A DNA stretch of 64,000 nt from Sodiomyces alkalinus F11 (Eukaryota > Ascomycota > Sordariomycetes > Glomerellales > Plectosphaerellaceae): NCBI RefSeq assembly GCF_003711515.1, contig NW_021167086.1, forward strand, positions 1,449,149 to 1,513,148, in the 5' to 3' direction. A program made the position numbers and the translations under genes. The notes under the pieces are model-generated. The model saw nothing but the letters and a program-made list of their open reading frames with translations, had not been told where the DNA came from and ran no database searches. Below, one piece after another: positions 36,455-48,861 of the stretch. Numbering within the stretch: the first letter of the stretch is position 1; each line of letters begins with the position of its first letter.

Positions 36455-38578
36455 TAAGATATAGGTCCCCCCACGTACGTTAACGTAAGGCGTTCCACCG
36501 GTTTATAAGGGTAATTAGGGTATTAGCCCCGGGGATAATATCGTGATAGTTATAACTAAAGGGGGTAGTATATATTAAAGTCTCCTATAAGAATATACCG
36601 GCCTTATAGCGGTGCTATATTAAATATATCTTATAAGGATGTATTTATAGGGATTCTAGCTAATTAGTAGTTCTCTAAGTAGATTAACTAAATTATAAGG
36701 ATATCGTCTCCTATTCTAAAGGTAATAGCGTAAGTATCGTGGTAGGCCCGCTACGTCTATATATATAGCGGATATCTTTTATAGATATATAGGAGGGCGC
36801 GGCCCCCTCCTTAGATTAGCCGGTATACCTCTAAAAAGGGGTAGGCTAGCCTTTTCGTGTACGGGTTAAGGCCGGGTTTCTGGATAACTAATATATCATA
36901 CTCGACGCGGTACCGGAGCAGGAGCTCCCGCCGCGCCTAACTCCTCCCTATATTCCACGAAAGGACGTAGAGTTATATTAATTAGTAGGGGGGGGCAGTT
37001 AAGATAATATACCCGGTATAACCGGGGTATAGCTCTAGCTTTATAGCTCCTACTACGGTATTTTACTAATCCCGCCGGGGACTATATAAGCGCTTATTAG
37101 GCCCGGTATCGGGGAGCCCTCCTGTTCTTTAGTTATTTTTAGGGGGCGTCCTTTACCCTTACGGAGGGGCCGGTCCTAGTCCTAGGCCATAATAATTAAG
37201 GGGAAGATCTATAGTTATTATAGGTATACTATTTATATTTAGCGGGTAATATTAAAGTCCCTGGCTCGGTACTTATACGCTTCGCGGGTCTTTTTAGCCT
37301 CCTTCTTTAGTAGTCGGTATAAGTTATCGAAGGTATTATAGTCTCCGGTATAGGCGGTATAGCGGCGGGGGCGCGTACGCCCTATAAGTACGATAATTCG
37401 GGCTTATCGTAGGAATAGTATGCCCTTTTTATTATAGGGTAACCGTTAGCCTTATAGCCGAAGTATAGGTATTTATAGCACCTTAGGGGGCTAAGGTTAG
37501 GATTATATAGTTTATAGATATAATTACCCCCCTTAAAGAGGAGGGTGTTCCGGATAAGGCTTACTACCCTTTCTAGTAAAGTCGATTTAATAAGAAGAAG
37601 TATTACCCTATTAGTACTGTGGCGGGGTACTCGCTATTATACTCGGAGGATTTTAGCCTTAGGGTTTATATCTTATAGGGATACTAGTAGGTTTTCTTCA
37701 GATAGGGCGTTAAGGACCTCCTTAAGAATAGTCTTAAGAAGCGTTAGGTAAGTATATACGGCTAGGGTAATTCCTTTACTAAAGGCCTTCTTAATCTATT
37801 ACTCCTTATAGGTAGATTACTATTATACCCTTTTAGTAAAGGTACGGTAGATATCTTTATTAGGTAGCTTCCGTGGCGGTACGGCGTTATATCGGGTAAT
37901 CGTGGCGTTTATAGCTTAAATAATTTCTTTTAGGGTCCTAGCTTTAAGGGGCTTATTTTCGGGGAGGGTTTTTTAGCGCATAATTAGTTCCCGGTAATAC
38001 TTAACTAGGATTACTTTAAGGGGGGCGGGGTCCTATAACGGTGCTATTATAGGAGCCCGGGCTATATTATTAGCGTAAGTCTTTTTTACGCCGCTTATTC
38101 CTTTTCGGAGTTCCTTTCGAATAACGTAACGGACGGAGGCGTATAGGTAGGCTAACGGTATTTTACCGGCGTCATTACGTATACTACGTATTATAATTAA
38201 TTCTTTTACTAACTCCACGACTTACTTAATCGTGTTCTTATTAGCTAGTAGGGCCTGAATTTCTACCTTAGTCTTAGCTACTCTCGGTACTAGGGGGCGC
38301 GGTAATCTCCTTTCGGTCTTATATCGGTTCCGCGCTACGTCCTGCCTTAAAAGAGGGGGGGAGCGTTTATATTACGCAAAGTAGGTCCGCTACGAATTCT
38401 ACGTAGTTAAGGTTAAAATAACACTATCCCACGATTTATCCGGTTATACTATAGCGCCGGTATTACGGTGCTATTATAATAGTATCCCGGGAAGGAGGCG
38501 GTAGTTATAATCTCTATCTTAATAGTTTTATCGATTTTACTTCTATTACGTGCCCGTGATAGATAGGTATATCGAAAT
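36455..38578 (-). mobile_element. LINE B: family-1 copy, 5' half
   Basis: A minus-strand copy of the LINE A family. It covers the 5' untranslated region, ORF1 (about 38,300-37,010) and the first third of ORF2 (endonuclease) up to about 36,465, where it meets LINE D. It aligns with LINE A 2,410-4,530 by eye. Landmarks are the TTTCGTGGAATATAGGGAGG start region of ORF2 at about 36,940-36,960 and the ORF1 zinc-knuckle area near 37,450. RIP stops are abundant. Its 3' part is missing, and none was recognised on the far side of LINE D. Confidence 0.8.
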
Positions 38579-41500
38579 CCTTCTTATCCCGCCGTCTATA
38601 AACGATATTACTTATATTATCGTAAGCGTTTAGGGACCTATCCGGACGATATTAAAGCCTACACTAATACTATAGATATTAGTGCTACGTGCTTTTAATA
38701 CGCGAGTAGTCGCCGCCTATAAGAATATAAGTCGTCTTTATCCTGTTAAGGTACCGCTGGTATATTAAGGTAATTTAACTAATCGATAAATCCCGCCCGC
38801 TACTAGAAAGTAGTAATATCATCTTATAGATATTTATAGTCTTTATCTATCGGTAAAGGCTACCGGTAATTGTAATATCGCTACGGTATGTAGTCTCCCT
38901 TTAATATGATAGTAGCGCTTTACTAATGGCTTATAGTCTAAGAAGCGTCTAAAGACGGCGGCTTTATCCTTTAGATAGGCCGTCGCTCGGGCGCTACCTT
39001 CTAGTCATGGCCGTGGCGGTACCTTATCGGTAGAGGTGGTTCTATAGGATATTCTCCGCCGTACTCGTCGTATAAAGAGTATAATACGTATTTTAATAGA
39101 TTATTACGAGCGTGGTCTTTTTTCGATCTCGTTACGGTGCCTCTATAATAGTAGTATAGCTAACTAGTTATAAGGCCTTAAGTATATCGAAAGTGGCGTT
39201 AGCGCCTCCGAGGGGGGTAATTTTAAGACTAGCGAGGTTTAAAGGGGGGGGTTACCTGTATAACGCTTTACTACCGCCGGGGTCCCGGCTTATAAGGCCC
39301 CTATTTAATACTAAACCGGACCGTTTTATCACCTTTTCTCCGTTACGGTGCCGCCGCGTTCTTATAGGCTTCTATAACTTTAAGGGCGAGGCGGAAGTCG
39401 TTAAGTCTCTTCCGTTATAGGAACCACTTAGCTACCGCCCCGGCTTCTATATTATAGTCTAGTACGTTATATAGATCTCTTTTAGTCGTGCGTAGTCTAC
39501 TTATAGCAACGAAAAGCTCCCTACGCTTATCCTAGGTTATATCCTAGCACTAGAGTATTATATACTCCGCTATCTTTACCCCCCTATTACTATAAGAGCA
39601 CCGTGTTATTAGGAATTCCGGCACCCTCGCCTTAGCTAAGAAAGCTTATAGGCGTAATTTTTCTAATCTAATCTAGGTAAGTACGGAGCTCTATAGCTCA
39701 AGAAGCCCTTTATATTTCCGGAGGGTGCGTTATATCGGGGGGCGGCTTAGTGCCGTTATAGTATAGGTATAGGACCTCTATACTTTTACCTAAGCTTAAC
39801 CCTATTCCCTTATAAGGGCCTTCCTCGGGGGTAAGGTTCCGGCCTAGGTTATTAAGGCGGTAAGTTATACTATCTATATAAGAGTAGTGTAGGTCCTATA
39901 ATACTAATTTAGTATTATTAGGGATCTCGCCGCGGTATATACTCCGGCTAATATCTTATCCTTAGTCCTCTTTTCATATATCCGGAGGATCTTTTAGGCG
40001 CTTAGGCTTAAGAGGTATAGATTAAAGGGGGGGATAAAGGTCTTTTTTTCGAGGACCCTAACCGGCGTGGCCTTATAGGCTGCGGCTATTAATCGGAGAT
40101 ATCGGTTCTATACCGCTATAAGTACCGCTACGGGGCTATACCGGGGGCCGGCCCTTATTTTATAAATAGTTAAGATATAAGAGGTAATTACTAGCCTTAT
40201 TATTATAAGGTATAGTCTTTTTATATCTATAAAGCCATACCCCTACACTACTATACTAAGTCTTAAAAGGGCGTATATTTAGGTGGCTAATCGGCTCTTT
40301 ACCTTTTTAGCGTATCGCCGGAAATTAAGTTTTCTATTAAGCTAAATACCTAGAAGCCTTATCGCCTCCGCTACTAATACCGAAGAAGCGCTAAGGGGGA
40401 GGAGGGTAAAGGAGGGTTAGCGTGACTTTGTAAAGGGGATATAGATATACTTAGCTAGTTCGAACTATAGTCCACTCGCTATCTCCTAGTCTAAGTAAGT
40501 TCGCTACACGGTAATAAGGCGGTACCGTGTTTATACCTTTATTCTACTAAAGACGATAATATTTATATTATTAGTAAAACCTGTTATTATTATTTTAAGG
40601 ACCCTTTCTAGCTCCTTAGAAAGGGTAGAGATATAAAGGATAAAGAGGATAGGGAAGATCGGGGAGCCTTATAATATACCCTCGCGGAGGTATAATAGGG
40701 GGGCTATTTCGCTATTAAGTAATAGCTGGGCTATATAGTCTTAGAGGAATCTACAAATTAGGGTAATAAGCTTTTAGGGGAAGCCTTTCCTTTTAAGTAC
40801 TTTAAGAAGGCGGGTATAGGGGATAGTATTAAAGGCGCCTTTAATATTTCGTTAGAGTATTAAAGCGGTGCCGCTATAAGCCTAGCTCGCCTTTATAGTC
40901 TCTATAACTTTTTATACTACTATTTTTATACTCCGCCTAATCCGGTTACCTATCTATCCCTTTAGGAGGAGCCGATACTCCTTTACTATAACGGCGATAC
41001 GGTCGGCTAGTATCCTCTTAAGGACCTTACCTATTATACTAAGGAGTTTTATTAATCGCTAGCCCTTTACTATCTCGTAGTCTACTAGGGGCCGGCCTTC
41101 TTTTTTAAGGACTATTATAGTAGCGTAGCGGTACCTCTTCGGGTAATAGCCTACTTTAGGCACGCTATAAAGATAGTACTTAGTCTTTAATATAAAGGAG
41201 GTCTACCTGCTTTTAGGAGCCCTGCTAGGAGCTTATCGGCCCTTAATACTACCTAGGGTTTGGTTTTTTGAAGGCGCCCTATATATCCGCTACGGTAATA
41301 TCGCGGCGGATATCCTATCTAAAGGGCAATTCCGCGCCTAGTAGTTTAAAGGCGGTAGGGAGGGGGGGTAAGAAGAACTTCTGGTTAAGGACTTCGGCTT
41401 TCTTTATATATATAATAGCTAGGTTATTGCTATTATGCCAGTATAGTGGCGGTACCGATAAGGGGTCTAGCGGTACTCTCCCTTTTATTCGTGCCTATTT

Positions 41501-41638
41501 CTATAATCGCTAGAGGAGGTTATCGTTCTTCCTAGTCGCGTAGAGCAGGTGCCGCTAGTATAGCCGCTTCGCTGCTATCACGGCTTTATCGCGGCGCCGC
41601 TCCGCTTCCTAGAACTTGTCCTATCGGTTCCGGGAAAG
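38579..41638 (-). mobile_element. LINE C: family-1 copy, RT part and 3' region
   Basis: A minus-strand copy aligning with LINE A from about 5,015 (mid ORF2) to about 8,050. It holds the RT domain, with a catalytic box near 40,560-40,590 reading FTNN like LINE A, the post-RT zinc segment near 39,560-39,600, and about 700 bases of 3' region. Both ends are missing. Its 3' side meets the 5' end of LINE B, so the two stand head to tail. Either B inserted into C, or the order arose by recombination between copies. Short plus-strand frames at 39,193 and 41,268 are antisense noise. Confidence 0.8.
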
Positions 41639-41682
41639 ATAAAAGATAAAAGATAAAAGATAAAAGATAAAAGATAGAATAT
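41637..41682 (+). repeat. (GATAAAA)n microsatellite
   Basis: About six copies of the 7-base unit GATAAAA lie exactly at the 5' truncation point of LINE C. Confidence 0.9.
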
Positions 41683-42480
41683 AACTTAAAAAGAAGGAGA
41701 GAAGAAAAGTATTTTAGATACGGAATATAAAATAGAATAATAAATCAATTGATATATATAAAAGTTTTATATATAATAATCCAATATATAATTTAGTATT
41801 ACTCTACCTACGGATAAGTATAGAGGTTTTCCACGGGACCCCGGGTCCTCTCCTTTATAACTAGCCGAGAAGGGCCGTATAGCCTAAGATAGGCTCCTAT
41901 AGATCTAAAAATAGTTAATATTATTATATAGCAGCTATTGTAGCTTATCTATACTCTTTGGTAATTACTTCTCTATATAGATTCGTATTAGTAGGATAGA
42001 CTATATATATAGTCTTTTATAAGCACGGCCTATAACGGTACTTTATATATAATATAAAAGTATAATAAACGCCGAATAAAACTAGAATATCTAATATAAA
42101 GATATAGGAGATAATATATAATAAGATAGAGAAGATAATAGTATATATGATATAAAATAGGATAAATAACATTATAGATATCCTTAGTAATATAATTAAA
42201 GATAAGATTAAAGCTATAATATATTATAAGATATAAAATATATTACTATAAAAGAAAGGATATAAAGAGATATAATATTATATATTATAAATAATAAAAC
42301 TATCTTTAATAAAGAATTTAAGGAAGGAATAATAATATACCCTTTTAAATAAGATATTAAAGGCTTACCCGTATTACCTAGTATCAAAGCCCCTCTCTTC
42401 CCCCCCCCCCGGGCAGTAGCGGGAATACCCCCCGTAGAGGCGAGCGCGGCGGCCATGCCTATAGGGTAAGCTGCTAAGCT
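41683..42480. other. AT-rich spacer with a LINE 3'-end fragment
   Basis: Very AT-rich sequence with no supportable gene. At 41,820-41,915 it holds a plus-strand match to the end of LINE A (8,895-8,990), including GAGAAGGGCCGTATAGCCT. The stretch 41,990-42,360 is almost pure A/T with GATATA and TATAAT repeats, which may be an extreme RIP product. A short GC-rich patch with a C-run is at 42,400-42,450. Confidence 0.6.
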
Positions 42481-42601
42481 TATTTAGTAATAGTTTAGCT
42501 TAGTATAGTCGCTATCCTACGCCTAATTAGTAATTATTAAGAAGATTAGTAAGGTATCGGAGCTCGGATTTTACGGCTAGTAATTATTATAAAGGCGGTA
42601 T

Positions 42602-42612
42602 AGATAACTTTT
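42602..42612. repeat. Left target-site duplication of the SINE
   Basis: The 11 bases AGATAACTTTT recur at 43,085-43,095. The element F copy without the insertion (around 29,520) has no matching interruption. Confidence 0.75.
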
Positions 42613-43084
42613 AGGGGGGATAGCGTATATGGCAGATACGCCTAGTGGCCGCGTAAGGCCATAGGTTCTAATCCTACTCCCCTTAATCGTGCGCGATTGT
42701 TTCTAAAATTCGCGCGCGACCTACCCGGAGCTCCTGCATATTATAGGGGTCCCCGCACGTTCGGGGAGATATTTCTTAGCTTACGCTCTGATAAGTGGAA
42801 CCATACTGCCTCCGGTGTATACTATCCTTGGTGGGAGAGGGTACGTACCTACTACGCGTAATTAAGCGCACCTATATACACTACTACGATTAAGCCCTAG
42901 AGCCTAGGGAACTCCGGAGAGCGCGCACTATATAAGGATATGTCCTGGACTAATAACTCTGGTTCGCCGATTCTTTACTTTTATATACAGCTTATATAAA
43001 TAACTAGATACTCGTTATAGGCTTAGTCTTCTTAATAGACTCGTGCTATAGCTTTAGGACTGTATATATATATTAAATAGACAA
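42613..43084 (+). mobile_element. tRNA-headed SINE, 472 bp
   Basis: A 472-bp insertion in the element F copy, bounded by an 11-bp target duplication. Its first 73 bases look like a tRNA (see next entry), which gives an internal Pol III promoter. The body is unrelated to anything else I recognise in the window and the end is AT-rich (TATATATATATTAAATAGACAA). Length and structure fit fungal tRNA-derived SINEs. It has no coding capacity and would depend on LINE enzymes. Only one copy is present here. Confidence 0.72.
42614..42685 (+). promoter_or_regulatory. tRNA-like SINE head with Pol III box A and box B
   Basis: Acceptor GGGGGGA (42,614-42,620) pairs with TCCCCTT (42,678-42,684), with discriminator A. 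A D-arm forms from GCGT and ACGC around a loop containing GG. The T-arm has loop TTCTAAT and stem TAGG/CCTA. Box B reads GGTTCTAATCC at 42,664-42,674, one base from the GGTTCGANTCC consensus. Box A near 42,621 is weaker. The anticodon arm is not a normal 5+7+5 structure: a TGGCC-GCGTAA-GGCCA hairpin occupies its place. No anticodon can be read and this is not a working tRNA. Confidence 0.65.
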
Positions 43085-43095
43085 AGATAACTTTT
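43085..43095. repeat. Right target-site duplication of the SINE
   Basis: Exact copy of AGATAACTTTT at 42,602-42,612. Confidence 0.75.
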
Positions 43096-43378
43096 AAGGG
43101 TATACAATTAAAGGACGGTGGTTCCTTTATATACTCTATGCCTAGACCTATTAAAGAGGAGGCGTCTTCGCCTAGCGTGCTAGTATTCGCTAGTAAACTA
43201 CGTATCTATTTAGTCTTAGTATATATAGTCTACACTATTAAGGGCGGTGCCTCCACCGAGCACGCTAGTCTTTACTAGTAAACTACGTATCTATTTAGTT
43301 TTAGTATACGTAGTTCGCCCCGGGCGGCGGTATATAAACCTGGCCTAAAAGCTTAGTTACTACTATATAATATACCCT

Positions 43379-43728
43379 ATCCAGGTAAATCCATAGTTAG
43401 CTAGTACTATCAGACCTAGGGATTCTAGGGTTTAAAAGGGGTTACCTTTACTACATTAAATAAGGTATAATAAAGATATCTTATCTAAGCTAAGGGGACA
43501 CGCCCCCGGGACTTAAGTACTCTACGGGTAAAGCCCGTAGAATCCTTGGCCTTTACGTATAGGAACCCGGGGAATTCCCCGGTATTCACTAATTATACCC
43601 TAGGGAAGCTATAGTATACCCTAAAGGTACCTATAGTATACCTTGTAGGTGGTTTGACTTATAATATAAGACTGTTAGGGTACCCCGTGGTACGCCCTGG
43701 TATTCCCGATAGAATCTAGGGCGTATTA
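43379..43728. repeat. Element F terminal repeat, third copy
   Basis: A 350-bp copy of the F terminal repeat. It is shorter than 414 bp because one half of the internal duplication is missing. It ends GCGTATTA like the left repeat. Confidence 0.75.
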
Positions 43729-43909
43729 CTATCGGCTAACTTAGCGTTCCGGTTACGACCTTATTAGTAGTTAGCGGTTAAAGGATATACTCTATAACTA
43801 TACCTCTTTAAGTAGCTAATACTAGGCTTTATAAGGATCTTCTTTAGGCCTTATTTATTAGTGTAGTCCTTTATCTGCCCTTAAGGGGTTTTCTACTAGA
43901 GGTCCTTTT
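43729..43909 (-). pseudogene. Copia O, left remnant (integrase)
   Basis: A short piece of the Pol of copia O, aligning with copia I at about 54,420-54,580 (landmark CCCTTAGGAG versus CCCTTAAGGGG). It lies to the left of LINE E, and 43,894-43,909 is the left target duplication. The fragment is truncated by the F copy. Confidence 0.65.
43894..43909. repeat. Left target-site duplication of LINE E
   Basis: TACTAGAGGTCCTTTT, repeated exactly at 50,859-50,874. Confidence 0.85.
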
Positions 43910-44199
43910 AACTTTTACTAGATCCAAAAAAAAAGAGCATCGTCAAGCCAAAAGTGACCCTAAGGTGCCGTATTATCGATAAAATCAATTCTGATATCGG
44001 ATTCGGATTCTACGCCCTTATAAGCACCGGAGACCGATATTGTAGCGAGGCCGTAGAGGGCGCGGTGGGTTATACGCTATAGGGCGGCCCGTAGGGCTAA
44101 CCGAACGCGATACTAGTATACTACTATAGAGCGCCTAGAATCCGACGACTAGTATTAACCCGGGGCGCGTAGCCCCGAGGGAGCTACTAAAATCCTAGG

Positions 44200-45600
44200 C
44201 ACCTAGCAGGCGTACCGAAGGCGTACTATATAAACTACGTACCTAATTTTCCGGACTATTAGCTAACGGGGTATACGCCGAAGAGACGCTATAGCTTATA
44301 TAGAAAATCCCTTAAACGTAACACTATAAGACTATTATAGGGAAGCCCCTACTCTAATAACCCGGTAGCGATATACTCCCCCTTACGACCGAAGGACTTA
44401 CAGATACGATTTAACTAGCGATTAAGGGTATACAAAAGGAATTACTCGGGGTAGTAGGACCTAAGACTTACGCCTAGGTAGTGGGGAGTACGCTCGCGTA
44501 GCGCTAACGTATTAAGATAGTACTGATAAAGGTTATACCTACCCGATACGCCCGAGAATTAATAGCCCGGTATAGGGACACTAAGGCCGACCTTAAAAGC
44601 CGGACCCTATAAGAGATTATTAAGGCGGTTAACTAAGTTAGCCGCCGCTTAGATATAATAGCCCCGCGATAACTCCCGAGCGGCGATATAGTTATTATAT
44701 TTAAGTATAGGAACGACTAGTGGATAGCGAATGCGAAGAACTAAGTTAGAGGCGTATTCGGCCCGGGAGCCACGATATAAGAGACAATATATTAAGTGGT
44801 GATAAAAGGAATACCGACGGCGTAGCTCCTAGCTAGCGACCCCGATACAGTGCTATACGAACTTTAACTACAGAATAACGTGGCGATTACCCGGATTAAG
44901 GCTAGGAAACCTAGGAATAAAGTAGCGCTGGCGGCGCTACTAATTATCGAGGTCGCCAGCCCTAAGGATACAGAACGACTAGTAAAGGAAGGAGTCTTCT
45001 TTAACTACAAATACTATAATAGCGAACCCTATAACCCCGAGATCTCTCTATAACGGTGCTTTAAGTGCCTTGACTTCGGGTCTAAAGTAGGCTAGTACTA
45101 GGCGATAAAAGCGCTATATAGGTATTACGGCGGCGTAGAGTCGGCGTACTAAGGGGGCTTCGCGGCGTATAAGGCTAAGACGGACCCGAAGAAATAGCGC
45201 TACGCCGCTTATAAGGGGCCGTACGCGGCGTTCGACGATAAATGCCCGAATAAGGCGAAGGAAAGGGCGCGGATTAAGGAGGTATATACTAATAGGGTAT
45301 AGGGATTTAACCTTAGCTAACTTAAGAAGTATAGGGCGGAGAGGGAGTATAGCGCTTTTACGGCGTCGTAAAACACCGTAAAAGTCTCCGAACCGCCCGA
45401 GAAAAAGAGGAAATAGAAAGGACGCCTTTTAGGGTTACGGAATATCCTCCTTAGATTATATACCGCCCTCTCTACGACCTAGGATAATAATATTATAAGG
45501 TTCCTCGCCTTTAATACTAATACTACCTTTTAGCCCCTATAAAACCTTACCCCTTACCCCGAGGCTATACCTAAAACGTAATTATAAAGCGAAGCGAGCG
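44200..45600 (+). pseudogene. LINE E ORF1 (zinc-knuckle protein)
   Basis: A plus-strand frame of about 460 codons has TAG/TAA stops at Trp/Gln-type positions. A zinc-knuckle region lies at 45,056-45,100: Cys-Phe-Lys-Cys-Leu-Asp-Phe-Gly-Ser, with Ser where His is usual and Tyr in place of the last Cys. A second knuckle follows (YRYYGGVESAY, about 45,118-45,150) with Cys positions as Tyr. The C-terminal part is Lys/Arg-rich (PPEKKRK near 45,390). It is followed by ORF2 about 30 bases on. The start is approximate; 43,910-44,200 shows no clear frame. Confidence 0.7.
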
Positions 45601-45629
45601 CGGCGTAGCCGCCCGAGGTAAATAATTAG

Positions 45630-48600
45630 AATCGTTTAGTAGAATATAGGGGGATAGCGGGATAGAGTATAGCAGGCGCTTTATAACCGTAGCGGGTATA
45701 ACGTGATAGCGGTAACGGAGCCCGGGTTAGATAAAAGGAAGAACCCGATTTACCCGAGGGGATATAATTATAGGATAGTATAGGGGAGTAGGCGCGCTTT
45801 ACTCTATATATATAAACGGTATAAAGCCGCTACGTTTACGTGGTATACGAGCGAGGATTAGGCCTAGGCTATAATTAGAGTTAGGATATAATAGTAGGAG
45901 ACGAGTATATAGATAGTATACTTATTATACTATAAGGGAGGAGAGTAGGAGACCCCGATATATAGTCTTATAGCAGAACCGGAGCGGTAATGCACCGTTC
46001 TAATAGGAGACTTTAACCTAAAGAACCCCTTATAGGACGGGTATAATAGATGCGAAAGATAATCGGAAAACCTTATTATACTCGTGCACCGATAATAACT
46101 CGACCTTATAACCCCGAAAGAATATATTATTAGGACCTCGGCCGATACTAATCGATAGTATAGTACGCTTAACCTTACCTAGGTTTCGGCGGACCTTACC
46201 TATATATACTAAGGGGATAATCTAGACTTAATAGGCTTAGACTATATAGCCTAGGTAATTAATATCGATACGGTATAGCCGCGCTAGCGTATTACTAGTA
46301 AAGGATAGAAGTAAAGGAAGCTAGACTATAAAGCGGCCTAGAGAGAGGCTTAGAGGCTAGACTATAGAGAAATACCCCCTACCCTAAAGGTAATCGACTA
46401 GGTAATAAACTAGATACTTTAGGACCTTACTAATATCGCGGACGCTATAGCGCCGCGACGCGAGCTAGCCGCCTTCCGCGATAGACCGCTATAATAGACG
46501 TAGGAGATAGTAGAGGCGAATAAGGAGGTAATAAGGCTAACGCGGCGCTATTACGGGCGGAGGTCGTGTAGTAGGTAGGATAAACTTAAAGAGGTAGAGA
46601 AATATCGTGATATTTTAGTTAGGACGGAGAAACGGAAGAGCTAGCGCGGCGCCGTCGATATAATAGTAATAGACTAGAAAAGCCTTTAGGTACTATAACG
46701 CTAGGCCCGGATAGCGAGCTAGTTACCCCCTAACCTTCTATCTATCCCGCCCCTATAGCGTAACGCGGGCGGACCGGTCACGATAATATATAACGGAAAA
46801 GCGATAATCCTTATAGTGAAGTTTTTTCCCCTACTATACCCTATGGATAGTGGGCGTATCGGCGGCGCGCCGAGGACGGCGATAATACTACTTATATAAA
46901 AGGTCACGGAAAAGGAGGTCTAGTAGGTTATATAATAAATAGTAAAGTGGAAGGCACCCGGAGAGGACAGCCTACTAAACGGATTCTTACTCGCCTATAG
47001 CTAACTACTCTATAGGCGACTAGTATAACTCTTCTCTATAAGCCTTAAGGCCGTATATTTCCCGTAACGATACCGTACTATAAAGGTAGTAGTACTTAAG
47101 AAACTAGGTAAACTAAAGGAGGCTTATATAATAGCCTTAGGGTAGCGACCGATATTACTCCTAAGCGTGACGGGAAAGGTCCTTAAGAAGATAATAGTAG
47201 GAAGAATTATAACCGTAGCGGAGGAGTACTAACTCCTTCTTACCGGATAGATAAGTAATCGAAGATACTATAATACGATAGTCGCGGTTAGGGCTATTAT
47301 AGAGGGAGTATACGCCGCGTAGGAGCGCGGCGGGGCTATAGCGTAATTAAAGCTCGATATCTAGGGCGCCTTCAATATAATTCTATACTAAAAACTCCTC
47401 GAAGTCCTTGCCTAGTACGGCTTCCCGGACTAGGTTACGAAATAGACTTAGTTATACCTTATAGCCCGTACGGTGCGCCTACGCTTTAACGGCGATACGG
47501 CGTATAAGGTAGATATCTAGGCGGGGGTCCTTTAGGGATCCCCCCTTTCCCTAATCCTCTTTATACTATTTATTAGGACGCTTTATTAGGAATTAATCCG
47601 GATACCGCGGGTCGTGGTAGTTAGCTTTACCGATAATACGAATATTATAGCCTTCGGACGTAATAAGGCTATACTACGGGCGTACCTTAAACGCGTATAA
47701 TAGGTCTACTAGAGCTAGTTATAAAGGAGTAGACTACGATTTAAGCTATAAAAGTATAAGCTTCTCCACTTTATAAGAAAACGCGACCCGCTACCGCTCT
47801 AATTACACCTTAAGGGTATAATAGCGCCGTAAATTATAGAGATAAAGGTCTTAGGGGTTATCTTCAACTAGAAGCTTATATTCCGTCCTTATACCCGGAA
47901 GCTTAAAGCTAAACTCCTTACCTAGAAATACGCCCCTACGCGCCTTATAGCGTTAGTATAAGGCTACTGTATCGGGGACGCGCGTAAATTATACTAAATA
48001 GTAGTCCAGAGCGCTATACTATACGCGGCCCTGGGCTTCTACACGATAATAAGAAAAGGGGAGAAGCCGAGCGGAGTACTAAAAAGACTAGCTAGTAAGT
48101 AGGCGTCGTGCTTATATATTATTACCGGCGCGTATTAGACTATTACCACGAAAGTAATCGAGATAAAGGCGGGGGTCCCCCCCCTTAATTTATACTATAA
48201 CTCCCTAACCGCGCGAGCGGTATAACGGGTAAAGGGTATTTAGATAGAGTAAGCGATACTTTAGGTACGATAAGTAGCCGAAGCGGCTATATAGCATAAG
48301 AGATAAGGGGGAGGGGTTAGGCTCTACCTAAGGTCTTAGGGGGTATAGAAGTAAAAGGTTAAGTCATGGCTCCTTAGGAGGGAGCTAGCCTAACGCCTCT
48401 AAGAGGAATAGGTATACCGGTAAAAGCGTACCTTACTACGCTAATATAGTAGCGTGGCCGTAGCGTGGATACCCTAATTTAACCGCGTAGCGCTTAGGAA
48501 ATATAAAGGCCTCATAAAACTATAGAGTTTTATTCTTACTTAGATTTAAATAAAGAAAATAGTCCTTTATTACTTCCTCTTTACAAGAGGCGTGCCGGAC

Positions 48601-48861
48601 GCGGCGATACCGCGCTACCGATACACCGACGGAGGACTAAAGATAGCGGAATATATTACGTTATAGTGCTAGGATATATTAGAGGAGATATAAGAGCGCC
48701 TCGTGGCCGATACGGGCACGCGCCTACTAATGAAACGGGACTAGCTCTTAGCGCTCCGGAGTAAGGAGACCGCGGGGAAGGTCGCGAAGTGGTTCCTATA
48801 AACCGGACGCCTTCTAGACTTTAGACTCGCACGATAACTAGTATTAAAGGGGGAGGGGTAA
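45630..48861 (+). pseudogene. LINE E ORF2: endonuclease and RT
   Basis: Endonuclease: VIAVTEPG near 45,705 and TVLIGDFNLKNP near 45,990, with GDFN intact. RT: RPILLLSVTGKVLKKI near 47,145, the GQ-MGNR-type box near 47,255, LDI-GAFNII near 47,355, AGVL-GSPLSLILFILFI near 47,525, and the catalytic box at 47,626-47,637 reading Phe-Thr-Asp-Asn where FADD is expected, so one catalytic Asp is lost. A post-RT region ends in RYRYTDGGLKIAEYITLQC near 48,620, the usual C-terminal zinc segment with Cys and His as Tyr. The frame stops at TAATAG at 48,859. No RNase H domain was seen. Confidence 0.82.

Larger units (their letters stand above)
42481..43728. mobile_element. Element F, second partial copy
   Basis: This copy matches element F from about 29,430 to 30,135, that is the interior end plus the right terminal repeat. 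It differs by a 472-bp SINE insertion (42,613-43,084) and an extra duplicated block at about 43,215-43,320. Its left side is truncated near 42,481. Its right end at 43,728 abuts copia O. Confidence 0.72.

Noticed and set aside
37545..38218. Short frames on both strands inside LINE B
   Set aside because: The plus-strand frame is antisense to ORF1; the minus-strand frame is just the stop-free piece of LINE B ORF1 and is covered by that element.
42614..42685. Functional tRNA gene
   Set aside because: The anticodon arm is not formed and the sequence heads a 472-bp insertion with a target duplication, so it is a SINE head.
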